NCBI RefSeq assembly: GCF_902459645.1
Contig: NZ_CABPSK010000002.1
Location: 1,328,767-1,392,766, forward strand
DNA: 64,000 nucleotides
Origin: Pandoraea pneumonica
GTDB lineage: Bacteria; Pseudomonadota; Gammaproteobacteria; Burkholderiales; Burkholderiaceae
Reading direction: 5' to 3'
A program made the position numbers and the translations under genes. Positions within the stretch are counted from its first letter, which is position 1. Each line of letters opens with the position of its first letter. The notes beneath the pieces are model-generated. The model was not told where the DNA came from. It saw nothing but the letters and a program-made list of their open reading frames with translations, and did no database searches. Positions 32,191 to 39,667 of the stretch are shown piece by piece.

Positions 32191-34205
32191 GTTTCACGCG
32201 CAGGCTGCTGCGCTACTACCTGTATTACACGGCGGGGTTCTTCGCGTTCGTGCTGATGATTGGCTTGCTTGAGCGGGTCAACGGGCCGGGCGTGTGGATC
32301 GGCTATGCGTTTCTGTTCGTGACGATCGCCGTGTATGCCGTGATCGGGCTGATTTCTCGCACGTCTGATGCTACGGAGTACTACGTGGCCGGGCGGCGTG
32401 TGCCGCCGATATTCAACGGGATGGCATGTGCTGCCGACTGGATGAGCGCGGCGTCGTTCATGGGGTTGGCTGGGTCGTTGTATGTGTCTGGGTATGACGG
32501 GCTTGCCTATGTGATGGGCTGGACGGGCGGGTATTGCTTAGTGGCGTTTTTGCTCGCACCGTATCTGCGGAAGATGGGGCGTTACACGGTGCCTGATTTT
32601 TTGGGCACGCGGTACGACAGCAATCTTGTGCGGGCGTTGGGGGTGTTCTCGACGATTCTTTGCTCTTTCGTCTATCTCGTTGCGCAGATTCAGGGCGTGG
32701 GGTTGATCGCGTCGCGGTTCATCGGCGTGGAGTTCACGATTGGCATCTTCTTCGGGCTGGCGGGCATTCTGGTGTGCTCATTCCTCGGCGGGATGCGTGC
32801 CGTGACTTGGACGCAGGTGGCGCAGTACATCATCATGATCACGGCGTTTCTGGTGCCGACGGCGATGATCGGCCATCAGACCGGACACGGTTGGTTTCCG
32901 CAGTTCAGCTACGGCGAAGCGCTGGCGAAGGTAGAGGTGCTGGAGCGCGAAATCCAGAAATCGATACCCGAGCGCGAGGTGCGCGACTACTACCGCGAGC
33001 AAGCGGAGCAGATGCAGCGACGGCTGGATGGCCTGCCGGATAGCTTCTACAGCGAGCGGGCAGAGTTGGAGCGTCAGTTGCTCGATACGAAGCGTCATAA
33101 CGGGCCGCTGCGTGAGGTGAAGGTACTGGAGGCGAAGCTCGAAGCGTTCCCGCGCGATGTGGGGGATGCGCAGAATCGCTGGCTCGAGTTGCGCAATCAA
33201 TATGCGGAACGGAGTGAGCCGCCGCATGCGATGACCGAGCCATTCCCGGCGAAGGACGATACGACGCGCAGTTCGCAGCGATTGAATTTCCTGCTGTTGA
33301 TGGTCTGCCTGATGATCGGCACGGCGAGTTTGCCGCACATCCTCACGCGGTACGGGACAACGGCGACGGTGCAGGGGGCTCGCAGTTCCGTGGGCTGGAC
33401 GTTGTTCTTTGTGGCGCTGTTGTATGTGAGTGCGCCGGCGTTGGCGGTGATGCTCAAGTACGACGTACTGCTGCATCTGGTCGGGGCGCGGTATGAGAAC
33501 TTGCCTGCGTGGGTGATTCAGTGGCGGCATGCGACGCCGGTGCAGCTCGACGTGTCGGATGTCTATCGCGATGGCGTAGTGCAGTGGGGCGAGATCTGGA
33601 TGCAACCAGACATGCTGGTGCTGGCCGGGCCGGAGATCGCAGGGCTGCCGTACGTGATTTCGGGGCTGGTGGCAGCGGGCGCGTTGGCAGCGGTGTTGTC
33701 GACGGCGGACGGGTTGCTGCTGACGATTGCGAACGCGCTGTCGCACGATGTGTATTTCCACATGATCGACCGGAACGCATCGAGCCAGAAGCGGGTGACG
33801 ACGTCGAAGATCCTGTTGCTTTGTGTGGCGATGTTTGCGTCGTATGTGACGTCGCTGAAGCCGGGCAATATTTTGTTTTTGGTGGGGGCGGCGTTCTCGT
33901 TGGCGGCATCGTGCTTGTTCCCGGCGTTGGTGCTGGGGGTGTTCTGGAAGCGCACGACGCGTCTGGGCGCAACGGCCGGGATGGTGAGCGGGTTGCTGGT
34001 GTGCGTGTACTACATCATGACGACGTACCCGTTCTTCACACGACTGACGGGCTTCGCCGGGGCCCGTTGGTGGGGCGTGGATCCGATAGCTGCGGGGGCG
34101 TTTGGCGTGCCGGTAGGGTTCGCGGTGGCAATCCTGTTCAGCTTACTGGGCGGCCGTCCGAGCGAACGGGACGAACACCTGGTGGACCACCTGCGGCGGC
34201 CCTGA
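32187..34205 (+). CDS. Sodium:solute symporter (acetate-permease-like, DUF4212-linked)
   Basis: A 672-residue SSS-family transporter. Typical segments are YYVAGRRVPPIFNGMACAADWMSAASFMGLAG, YTVPDFLGTRYDS, the SLPHILTRYGTT region, and AAVLSTADGLLLTIANALSHDVY. Between helices near residues 240-355 there is a long hydrophilic, Glu/Arg-rich insert with heptad-like spacing (EVLEREIQKSIPEREV onward) that is not part of the transport core and probably forms a coiled coil. Substrate is likely a short organic acid, judged from acs upstream (inference). Confidence 0.88.
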   Translation: MSFTRRLLRYYLYYTAGFFAFVLMIGLLERVNGPGVWIGYAFLFVTIAVYAVIGLISRTSDATEYYVAGRRVPPIFNGMACAADWMSAASFMGLAGSLYVSGYDGLAYVMGWTGGYCLVAFLLAPYLRKMGRYTVPDFLGTRYDSNLVRALGVFSTILCSFVYLVAQIQGVGLIASRFIGVEFTIGIFFGLAGILVCSFLGGMRAVTWTQVAQYIIMITAFLVPTAMIGHQTGHGWFPQFSYGEALAKVEVLEREIQKSIPEREVRDYYREQAEQMQRRLDGLPDSFYSERAELERQLLDTKRHNGPLREVKVLEAKLEAFPRDVGDAQNRWLELRNQYAERSEPPHAMTEPFPAKDDTTRSSQRLNFLLLMVCLMIGTASLPHILTRYGTTATVQGARSSVGWTLFFVALLYVSAPALAVMLKYDVLLHLVGARYENLPAWVIQWRHATPVQLDVSDVYRDGVVQWGEIWMQPDMLVLAGPEIAGLPYVISGLVAAGALAAVLSTADGLLLTIANALSHDVYFHMIDRNASSQKRVTTSKILLLCVAMFASYVTSLKPGNILFLVGAAFSLAASCLFPALVLGVFWKRTTRLGATAGMVSGLLVCVYYIMTTYPFFTRLTGFAGARWWGVDPIAAGAFGVPVGFAVAILFSLLGGRPSERDEHLVDHLRRP

Positions 34206-34261
34206 CGAAGAAATTTTAGTAAGCAGACGCCGAAGGGACTGGGATATTCCCGCCGACCTGC

Positions 34262-34267
34262 TATAAT
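34262..34267 (+). promoter_or_regulatory. -10 element of tRNA-Ser promoter
   Basis: A consensus TATAAT lies 14 bases upstream of the tRNA 5' end. The -35 region is not clearly identifiable. Confidence 0.65.
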
Positions 34268-34280
34268 GCGCGACTCTTCA

Positions 34281-34371
34281 GGAGAGATGGATGAGCGGTT
34301 TAAGTCGCACGCCTGGAAAGCGTGTATAGGTTAATAGCCTATCGGGGGTTCGAATCCCCCTCTCTCCGCCA
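34281..34371 (+). tRNA. tRNA-Ser (anticodon GGA)
   Basis: A class II tRNA of 91 bases with encoded CCA. The acceptor stem GGAGAGA / TCTCTCC is perfect, the anticodon arm is CACGC-CTGGAAA-GCGTG with GGA at 34315-34317, a long variable arm follows (TATAGG...CCTATC) and the T arm is GGGGGTTCGAATCCCCC. It reads UCC/UCU codons. Its 3' half is partly repeated at 39551-39588, marking it as the probable phage attachment gene. Confidence 0.97.
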
Positions 34372-34373
34372 CC
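34338..34373 (+). repeat. attL-like tRNA-Ser 3' end
   Basis: GCCTATCGGG, then the T arm, then TCTCTCCGCCAC. The outer blocks of 10 and 12 bases are identical in the copy at 39551-39588; the T-arm centre differs. Confidence 0.6.
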
Positions 34374-34402
34374 GCATTCTATAAGGCTTTCGGGCCTTAT
34401 CC

Positions 34403-34437
34403 GGAAAGCCCCGTTCCCTAATCGGACGGGGCTTTCC
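34403..34437 (+). terminator. Terminator downstream of tRNA-Ser
   Basis: GGAAAGCCCCG / CGGGGCTTTCC is a perfect 11-bp stem 31 bases after the tRNA CCA end. Confidence 0.82.
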
Positions 34438-34442
34438 TATTT

Positions 34443-35095
34443 GCACAAATCGACTTCTCGGCAGCAGTTTGACCTTTTCGGCCTTGCCGCGGTATGAGCG
34501 TCGGGTGGTCTGGGCCGTTGTGTGCGAGAGCGGTGCGCGGGCACGTTCAATCTATTCCGCGTTGCTCAACCCCCTGGCCCGCAGGTCGCGCTCGATAAGT
34601 CACTAAGAGATCTTCGTCTCAGCGGGCACCGTTCCTATGTAGCCACGCCACATCGAATCAGAGCCATCTGGGCGACCCGTCGCCTCATCGATAAAGGCGT
34701 CGCCGGTCAGCGCATGGAAAAGCCACTTTGACGCGCGCTGGGGCCGTGTTCGAATGGCGTCCGCAACTGCTTCGCGCAACTCATCTGTCCATTCGTAGAT
34801 CGTGTGCTTGCCACTGCTTTCGGCGGTTTTACGCCGTTGGATGTGGATACCCACATCATCAAAGTCTCTGTCAGGTTGGTGGACGAGTGTCTCGGCGACA
34901 GCGCGAGTCTCTTCCATCTTTCCAAGTCGCTCGGCCCAAACGAGATACGCCTCGGGTACGGGCGAGCGGAGGCGTAACTGCGTTTTCCGTCCCGCAAGGA
35001 CTCAAGGCCGCGCGGTACTTCGTAGTAGGCACCGCTTCGCCGACGCCAGCGTGTTGGGAGGCCGCTATTCGCTTCGCTTCTCAAGCGTCGTTTAT
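34443..35095 (-). pseudogene. Tyrosine recombinase (phage integrase) remnant
   Basis: Pieces of one integrase occur in order in three reading frames on the minus strand. The N-terminus (SEANSGLPTRWRRRSGAYYE followed by VPRGLESLRDGK) is at about 35095-34985. A frame change leads to TQLRLRSPVPEAYLVWAERLG and the catalytic-domain part EWTDELREAVADA at 34603-34990. A further change gives the ERDLRA segment near 34600-34570, and the end SYRGKAEKVKLL, whose Tyr is the expected nucleophile, is near 34480. Total length is well below the usual 330-plus residues, so there are frameshifts and probably an internal deletion. Its place beside tRNA-Ser fits its former integration role. Confidence 0.82.
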
Positions 35096-35267
35096 CAATC
35101 GTTCTATCACTGACGCTTTGGTCCGAAAGCTCCGAACCCTCCTGCCTATAACTAAGACTTTGGGTCGGCACTTCGCTGGAACGCGATGGTGCTTGATATA
35201 TCGACGCTCTAGCGCTATCACACACCGTTACCGCTTACGGCCCGCTTCTCGCGGGCCGTTTTCACTT

Positions 35268-35492
35268 ATGCCGTCTCTTGGCGGCGCATCAACGGCGCAT
35301 CTAGTGACAAACGCTGAATTGGTGGTTGAAGTGATTAAGACGTCGCCTGCTACGGCGGTTCCGGTAATGACGCTATTGGGTTACAGCATGGTGGCCGGTT
35401 GGGTAAGCATGGCGACGCTCGCCTACGTGGTGATGTTGGCAGCGCACTACATCTACAAGAACTTTATCAAGCCTTCGCGCAATCCGGAGTGA
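35268..35492 (+). CDS. Putative phage holin
   Basis: A 74-residue protein with a short polar N-terminus, then hydrophobic segments VPVMTLLGYSMVAGW and VSMATLAYVVMLAAHYIY, and a basic end (KNFIKPSRNPE). This size and layout, followed three bases later by an endolysin frame and then Rz/Rz1, match the holin of a lambdoid-style lysis cassette, which permeabilises the inner membrane. The call depends on context more than sequence family. The start at 35268 is the only reasonable ATG before the first helix. Confidence 0.65.
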   Translation: MPSLGGASTAHLVTNAELVVEVIKTSPATAVPVMTLLGYSMVAGWVSMATLAYVVMLAAHYIYKNFIKPSRNPE

Positions 35493-35495
35493 TGC

Positions 35496-35952
35496 ATGGA
35501 TAGCAAACAAAGGTTACTTGGGGAGCTTGCCTCAGGGGCGGTCGCGGCGTTGCTGGAGCTGGTCCCCCACGTTGAGGGGGGGGCGGTACGTGGCTTATCA
35601 GGATTCCGCCGGGGGATGGACGATCTGCTACGGCCATTTGCGTGGAGTACGTCCGCGAATGAAGGCAACGCGGGCATAGTGCGATGCGTGGCTCGAAGCA
35701 AACCTTCGGGGCGCGCTCGACCGAGACGTGCGTGTGCAGATATCAACCGCTGAACGCGTGGCACTCGCGGACTTCGCATTTAACTTGGGCGAAACGAACT
35801 TACGAAATAGCACGCTCTTGCGATTCGTGAATTTGGGGCGTCGCGACGATGCATGCAACGAGTATCGCCGTTGGGTTCTGGGCGGAGGGCGCAAGCTCAA
35901 TGGGCTTGTGAAGCCCCGTGAGTTGGAGGAATGGCTATGCCGGATGCATTGA
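35496..35952 (+). pseudogene. Phage endolysin (GH24 lysozyme), frameshifted and interrupted
   Basis: The frame begins MDSKQRLLGELASG and reaches the catalytic-Glu region LVPHVEG, then breaks at a run of eight G (35576-35583). In the next frame, YVAYQDSAGGWTICYGHLRG follows, the Asp/Thr part of the GH24 E-D-T active site. That frame meets an amber codon at 35677-35679, between ATRA and CDAWLEANL, where related proteins have an amino acid. The remainder runs to 35952 (FAFNLGETNLRNSTLL, then ELEEWL). Both lesions would stop synthesis of a working muralytic enzyme. Confidence 0.85.
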
Positions 35953-36320
35953 AACCGTGGACCGCAGTGACGGCCGTTGTGTTGCTCGTGTTGGCCTGCA
36001 TGGCGATCGGATGGGGCACTAACGGCTGGCGCATGAGTGCGGGGATTGCCGAAGCTCACAAGGTGCAAGCCGTCGAACGCGAAGCATCGGCGCGTGCGGC
36101 AATGGTGGATCTAGTCGAAGGCGCTAGCAAGGTAAGGACTGCGGCCGATTCGCACGACAGCGAGCGCGCAACGATCGTGGGCAAGCTCGACCAACTTTCG
36201 AAGGACTTTTGAAACTATGCCAAGGAAAAGCCGCCGCCTGATGATTGCCACCCTGATGCTGGCCGGGTGCGCCGTCTCTCCGACGCCATTGCCGCCGCCC
36301 AGCACGCCGCAGTAGCTTAG
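35931..36320 (+). pseudogene. Phage inner-membrane spanin (Rz), premature stop
   Basis: The frame starts MAMPDALKPWTAVTAVVLLV with one membrane anchor (VTAVVLLVLACMAIGWG) and a periplasmic helix, then stops at TGA 36210-36212. The same frame reads on as NYAKEKPPPDDCHPDAGRVR to a stop at 36318-36320, with the Cys and the RRL...IAAA end seen in Rz-type spanins. A single base change from an Arg codon would explain the stop. The Rz1 gene lies inside the downstream part in another frame. Confidence 0.72.
36217..36315 (+). CDS. Outer-membrane spanin lipoprotein (Rz1) embedded in Rz
   Basis: A 32-residue frame in the +1 phase relative to Rz: a basic start (MPRKSRR), a hydrophobic stretch, the lipobox LAGC, then a Pro-rich mature end (PTPLPPPSTPQ). 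This is the standard Rz1 layout: lipoprotein signal, short Pro-rich outer-membrane linker, gene nested in Rz. It joins with Rz across the periplasm to break the outer membrane at lysis. The frame is intact although Rz is interrupted. Confidence 0.75.
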   Translation: MPRKSRRLMIATLMLAGCAVSPTPLPPPSTPQ

Positions 36321-36461
36321 TGGCAAGCTGTCCGGTCCCTGACGCGCCCGTTGAGGTAGATTTTGATGTGTGGCAGGAGTGGACACAAAACACTTTGCTC
36401 AGAGCGCTTGTGAATTGTGCGCGACGTCATGCACGAACGGTGGCGGCTTGGCCGACCTAGG

Positions 36462-37286
36462 CTAGCCTGCGTCCTCAACGCGATGCCAGTGAGCGAAGAA
36501 TATCTCGCCCATGTCGAACACGGTCATACAGTCGCTAATAATCTGCGGGTGCAAGCTGAGAGGGCGGCTAGCTCCGTCGTCGCCTGTGCTGTGCAAAAAC
36601 AAGAATGTTGGATGCTTAAGGGCATCTTGTTCTTCGCAAATCGCTGAGTACAGCCTTTTCCCTTCCGGCGTGATGTCATAACCCAGCGCAAGCTTCCTTT
36701 TGTCCAGTTCCTTGTACCGATTTGCGTTGTCCGGGTGAACGTGAAAAGGTGGCACGTATAGTGGTATGCGATGCGCAAGCGAATCGCGGTATTCCTTCTG
36801 GTATTCGATATGCCATTTCTCAAGCTCTAAAGATTTGTTCCGGATTTCTACGGGGAAATAGTTGCGCGTCTCCGCCCGAAACATTCCGATCCACTTAACA
36901 CCTTTGCGATGACCGCGCAACTGATGACGTTCGACGAATGCCCAGGCGAAGTTCTCAAAGACGCCGTAAACATTCATCACAAACGCGTGGAGGTTGATCT
37001 GAACGTCGTGTAGCTTTTCTGTATCAAGCGGGCGAGTCGTGTTAGGAGGAAACTTCTCGAAGATATTCCCAATAGCTGTTTTGATAACACCTATCCGTCG
37101 CCCCGCACCGTATCGAAGATGGTGGGCGGTTTGTGTTTCTCCGAACGGAGCGGCGTGCCTGACACACTCGCCCATGAGGACGTCGAGGCGCTGCCGGATC
37201 TCAATCAAATTGAGAACGAATTGACGGTACTGCTCGTTCGTATATGGCATCGGGAGGCTATTTGTCGGCGCGGCGGCCAATGTCAT
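36462..37286 (-). CDS. HEPN-like hypothetical protein (island cargo)
   Basis: A 274-residue, mostly helical soluble protein that I cannot assign to a named family. The segment EYRDSLAHRIPLYVPP (Arg167-X4-His172) has the spacing of the catalytic R-X4-6-H motif of HEPN-domain RNases, and sits at the start of a late helix as expected for HEPN folds. Several Trp/Tyr/His-rich helices precede it (FVMNVYGVFENFAWAFVERH). HEPN proteins often act in toxin or anti-phage systems, but no partner gene is evident. Start at ATG 37286; an internal ATG at 37250 is an alternative. Confidence 0.5.
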   Translation of the reverse strand: MTLAAAPTNSLPMPYTNEQYRQFVLNLIEIRQRLDVLMGECVRHAAPFGETQTAHHLRYGAGRRIGVIKTAIGNIFEKFPPNTTRPLDTEKLHDVQINLHAFVMNVYGVFENFAWAFVERHQLRGHRKGVKWIGMFRAETRNYFPVEIRNKSLELEKWHIEYQKEYRDSLAHRIPLYVPPFHVHPDNANRYKELDKRKLALGYDITPEGKRLYSAICEEQDALKHPTFLFLHSTGDDGASRPLSLHPQIISDCMTVFDMGEIFFAHWHRVEDAG

Positions 37287-37301
37287 CAAAGTGGGAGCGT
37301 T

Positions 37302-37850
37302 CTATCCGGCGGTCTTTGAAATGGTCGTGATGACAAGGTACGCAGCGTGGGCAATCCAGTAAGCCGTGCAACCTACCCCAACCACCATAAAGCCAGTGGC
37401 GAAGCGAAGCATCCATGTGGGGAAGACGCGCTGTATCCGAGCCGGAACCGGTTTTGCAAGACCATCTTTCGACCGAATGGTCAGAGGCTGCAACTGCGTT
37501 TTATATGCGACCATTTGCAGTGTGACGAACTCGTGTGGGCCGAGCGCGTCAATCGTTATGACATGATGGCCCTCGGGAGTGGTTGACTCTGCGTAATTGA
37601 CGGCGGGAGAGAATTCAAAGAAATCGGGGCGTGTTCGGTGGAGTATTTCGACTTTCTCGGCTTGCTTGCGCCCCAGGTTCTGTAGGGTGAGTGACGTCGT
37701 CGCTAGCGATAATGAGTGCTCGTTGACGTTGAATGTGAAAGTGTGTGGGATCCAAAACGACAGCCGGGACTTGGGTTGGAGGTGCGTGAGCAAGTATCCA
37801 ACGAACAACGATAACAGCGAAGTGATGATGTACCCTTGGTACGCTTCCAT
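37302..37850 (-). CDS. Hypothetical membrane protein (island cargo)
   Basis: A 182-residue protein with an N-terminal membrane segment (IITSLLSLFVGYLLTHL), a beta-rich soluble domain of about 110 residues (SLATTSLTLQNLGRKQAEKVEIL reminds one of an Ig-like or lipid-binding fold), and a C-terminal hydrophobic helix (FATGFMVVGVGCTAYWIAHAAYLVITTI). I recognise no family. It ends 15 bases before the HEPN-like gene start, on the same strand, so the two may form a unit. Confidence 0.6.
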   Translation of the reverse strand: MEAYQGYIITSLLSLFVGYLLTHLQPKSRLSFWIPHTFTFNVNEHSLSLATTSLTLQNLGRKQAEKVEILHRTRPDFFEFSPAVNYAESTTPEGHHVITIDALGPHEFVTLQMVAYKTQLQPLTIRSKDGLAKPVPARIQRVFPTWMLRFATGFMVVGVGCTAYWIAHAAYLVITTISKTAG

Positions 37851-37966
37851 CCGTCTATTCTCCCCGGTTTGTTGTTTGATATACGCGTGGTGATTTTTCT
37901 ATACGTGAGCGTTGAATTAGTCATTACAGCAATTTCACAGCCGCGGCGATGTGTGAGGGTGGCGAC

Positions 37967-38160
37967 TCACGTCGCCGCCACTTCATCCGCATCTGAGTTC
38001 GTAGTCAGTGTCAGATGCATGCCTAGGGCACTTACGACTTTTGCAATGGTCGCGAATTCCGGATTGCCGGTGTCTGACAATGCACGATACAGTGCTTCAC
38101 GCGCACCGCCTCAGACCATAGTGTCTTCTGGATTTCGTCGTGCAACTGAATCACCTTCAT
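37967..38160 (-). pseudogene. HigA-like addiction-module antitoxin remnant
   Basis: Starting at 38160, MKVIQLHDEIQKTLWSE opens a frame that shifts near 38105; the next frame gives REALYRALSDTGNPEFATIA then KVVSALGMHLTL, a close match to the C-terminal helix-turn-helix of 'addiction module antidote' proteins of the HigA2 type. The middle (about 40 residues) of such an antitoxin is missing. No toxin gene is visible next to it. Confidence 0.65.
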
Positions 38161-38175
38161 AGTAGCTTTTCCGGC

Positions 38176-39246
38176 CTATTGGGACCTCTTTTGGAGTATC
38201 TCTGCTAGGTACTTCGCAAGGTCGCCTCGGCCTTCACGCTCGATTTTGGCTTTCTCGAGTTCCACCGTGGTTTGGTCCTTCGATAACACATGGTTCCGTT
38301 CTGTTGCGGCAATTGCTGACACCGTATTGGAGATCAGGTTTTGGCTGCCAAAATCGATTGCCGTGCGAAGGGCAATTTGCTTCGATTCCAGGTTTGTCAG
38401 CTCGTTTTGGAAGTATTTAATTTCCTGAAGACTAGACTTGTACAGCGACAGAAAAAAGAAAGCGAACAATTCAATCATCACCACTAACGTCATCCGCGGT
38501 AGGAAGTGTGCGGCGAATTCCCAAGTGCTTCTTGATATGGCTACTTCTTGGAGGACGGTCGTTGCCAGTAACGCTAATCCGATCACCGTGATGACGCCAC
38601 CCGCAGTCAAATTGACATTGCCTCGTCGCCCAAGTGATGCCAACTCTTTTACGATACGAGCACGTGACTCGGCGAACCTTGCTGATAGTTCCTGCGTTTT
38701 CGCCTCGTGCTTCTGATTGAATTCGATACGTCCCTTGAATTCACCGATCAGCGAGTCAGAAGCCTCCTTCTTGATCTTATCCTTGAGACATTCCACGAGA
38801 TACTGCCAATCGCGCTCATCATGGATCGAGATGATTTTGGGCGACGAACTAGCCCCCTCTAGACCGTTGGGCGAGCTACCTAACACTGAAGCTTGAGGAT
38901 AACGTAGCGAATTTTCCTTTAGCTGTTGTGCTTTGAGGTGGTCCGACGAAAGATGGATGAGCTCAGAAGTTACGAATCCGGTCTGTAGATACGCCATTAC
39001 AAAGGAAGCAGCTGAGAAGCCAAAGAGCATGAGGACTGTCAGTTGTAATACGAAGTGAGGGATTTCGGCGACCAGATAGTTCATCCAACCCTCAGAGCTT
39101 GACGCGATGAGCAATAGCGCTGCAAGAATTATCGGTCCGATAATAGCTACAACGTACATGCGCGCTTTTCTATCGTAAGGAAACAACAGGCTCGTGACGC
39201 CTTCTGCGAGTTCTTCGATGAAACTTCTATACGGGAATCGTGCCAT
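38176..39246 (-). CDS. Hypothetical membrane protein with central coiled coil (island cargo)
   Basis: A 356-residue protein. Two N-terminal membrane helices (VAIIGPIILAALLLIASS and FVLQLTVLMLFGFSAASFVMAYL) are followed by about 125 soluble residues, including a charged helix (RIEFNQKHEAKTQELSARFA onward). Two more membrane helices follow (GGVITVIGLALLATTVL and MTLVVMIELFAFFFLSLY), then a long charged C-terminal helix. No family is recognised. GC content is clearly lower than in the flanking core genes, suggesting transfer. Start at 39246 is preferred; a longer frame to 39387 lacks support. Membrane sensors of some anti-phage systems share this architecture, but that is only analogy. Confidence 0.65.
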   Translation of the reverse strand: MARFPYRSFIEELAEGVTSLLFPYDRKARMYVVAIIGPIILAALLLIASSSEGWMNYLVAEIPHFVLQLTVLMLFGFSAASFVMAYLQTGFVTSELIHLSSDHLKAQQLKENSLRYPQASVLGSSPNGLEGASSSPKIISIHDERDWQYLVECLKDKIKKEASDSLIGEFKGRIEFNQKHEAKTQELSARFAESRARIVKELASLGRRGNVNLTAGGVITVIGLALLATTVLQEVAISRSTWEFAAHFLPRMTLVVMIELFAFFFLSLYKSSLQEIKYFQNELTNLESKQIALRTAIDFGSQNLISNTVSAIAATERNHVLSKDQTTVELEKAKIEREGRGDLAKYLAEILQKRSQ

Positions 39247-39550
39247 TTTTTTCGTGATTAGAGTTGTTATGTATGGACAGCGTGGAACCTTGCTTGAGTA
39301 TCGGATTGAAAAGATACTTTGCCTGCGCGGCCTGAGCGAAAAGTTGCGAATCTCCGTATTGCCATACAGTGCTTTATGATAAGGCAATTATGAGAGGGCG
39401 GACATAAACGGGTCTTCCTATTGCGTTTTCCCTGCATGTGATGGAAATGGGGTGTTGCGTAGACGTGATAAGGGAGGCTTCAGGAATTGTTTGGTTGATT
39501 ATTCTCAATATGTTTCAAAGGTTTGTGCTACTGAGTTGGCTGGGTGAATG

Positions 39551-39588
39551 GCCTATCGGGGCGGGCGAATGCCCATCTCTCCGCCACA
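39551..39588 (+). repeat. attR-like diverged copy of tRNA-Ser 3' end
   Basis: GCCTATCGGG (10 identical), then a changed T arm (GCGGGCGAATGCCCA in place of GGTTCGAATCCCCC), then TCTCTCCGCCAC (12 identical). The upstream two thirds of a tRNA is absent, so this is a fragment rather than a gene. Confidence 0.6.
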
Positions 39589-39599
39589 GATAAAAAAGT

Positions 39600-39618
39600 G
39601 GCTCCCCAAGTGGGAGCC
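39600..39618. terminator. Hairpin flanked by A and T runs
   Basis: GGCTCCC / GGGAGCC with a five-base loop, with AAAAAA before and CTTT after. It could be the old terminator that followed the tRNA copy. Confidence 0.6.
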
Positions 39619-39667
39619 CTTTGCGCGTTTACTATCTTGGGGGATGTTTACCAACTCGGGGGAGCGC

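Larger units (their letters stand above)
34338..39588. mobile_element. Decayed prophage/island at tRNA-Ser
   Basis: The segment is bounded by the 3' end of tRNA-Ser (34338-34373) and a diverged second copy of that sequence (39551-39588). It holds a tyrosine-recombinase pseudogene next to the tRNA, a lysis cassette with broken genes, and unrelated cargo genes of lower GC on the minus strand. No head, tail or replication genes remain. The right limit may be further out, because phage-like regulators and a structured RNA continue to about 41,100. Confidence 0.75.

Noticed and set aside
34728-35267. An extended plus-strand coding region before the holin
   Set aside because: It is antisense to the integrase remnant; only the part from 35268 has holin-like features.
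39551-39588. A second tRNA-Ser gene
   Set aside because: Only the 3' part is present, with an altered T arm and no acceptor 5' strand or anticodon arm, so it is a fragment or attachment scar.
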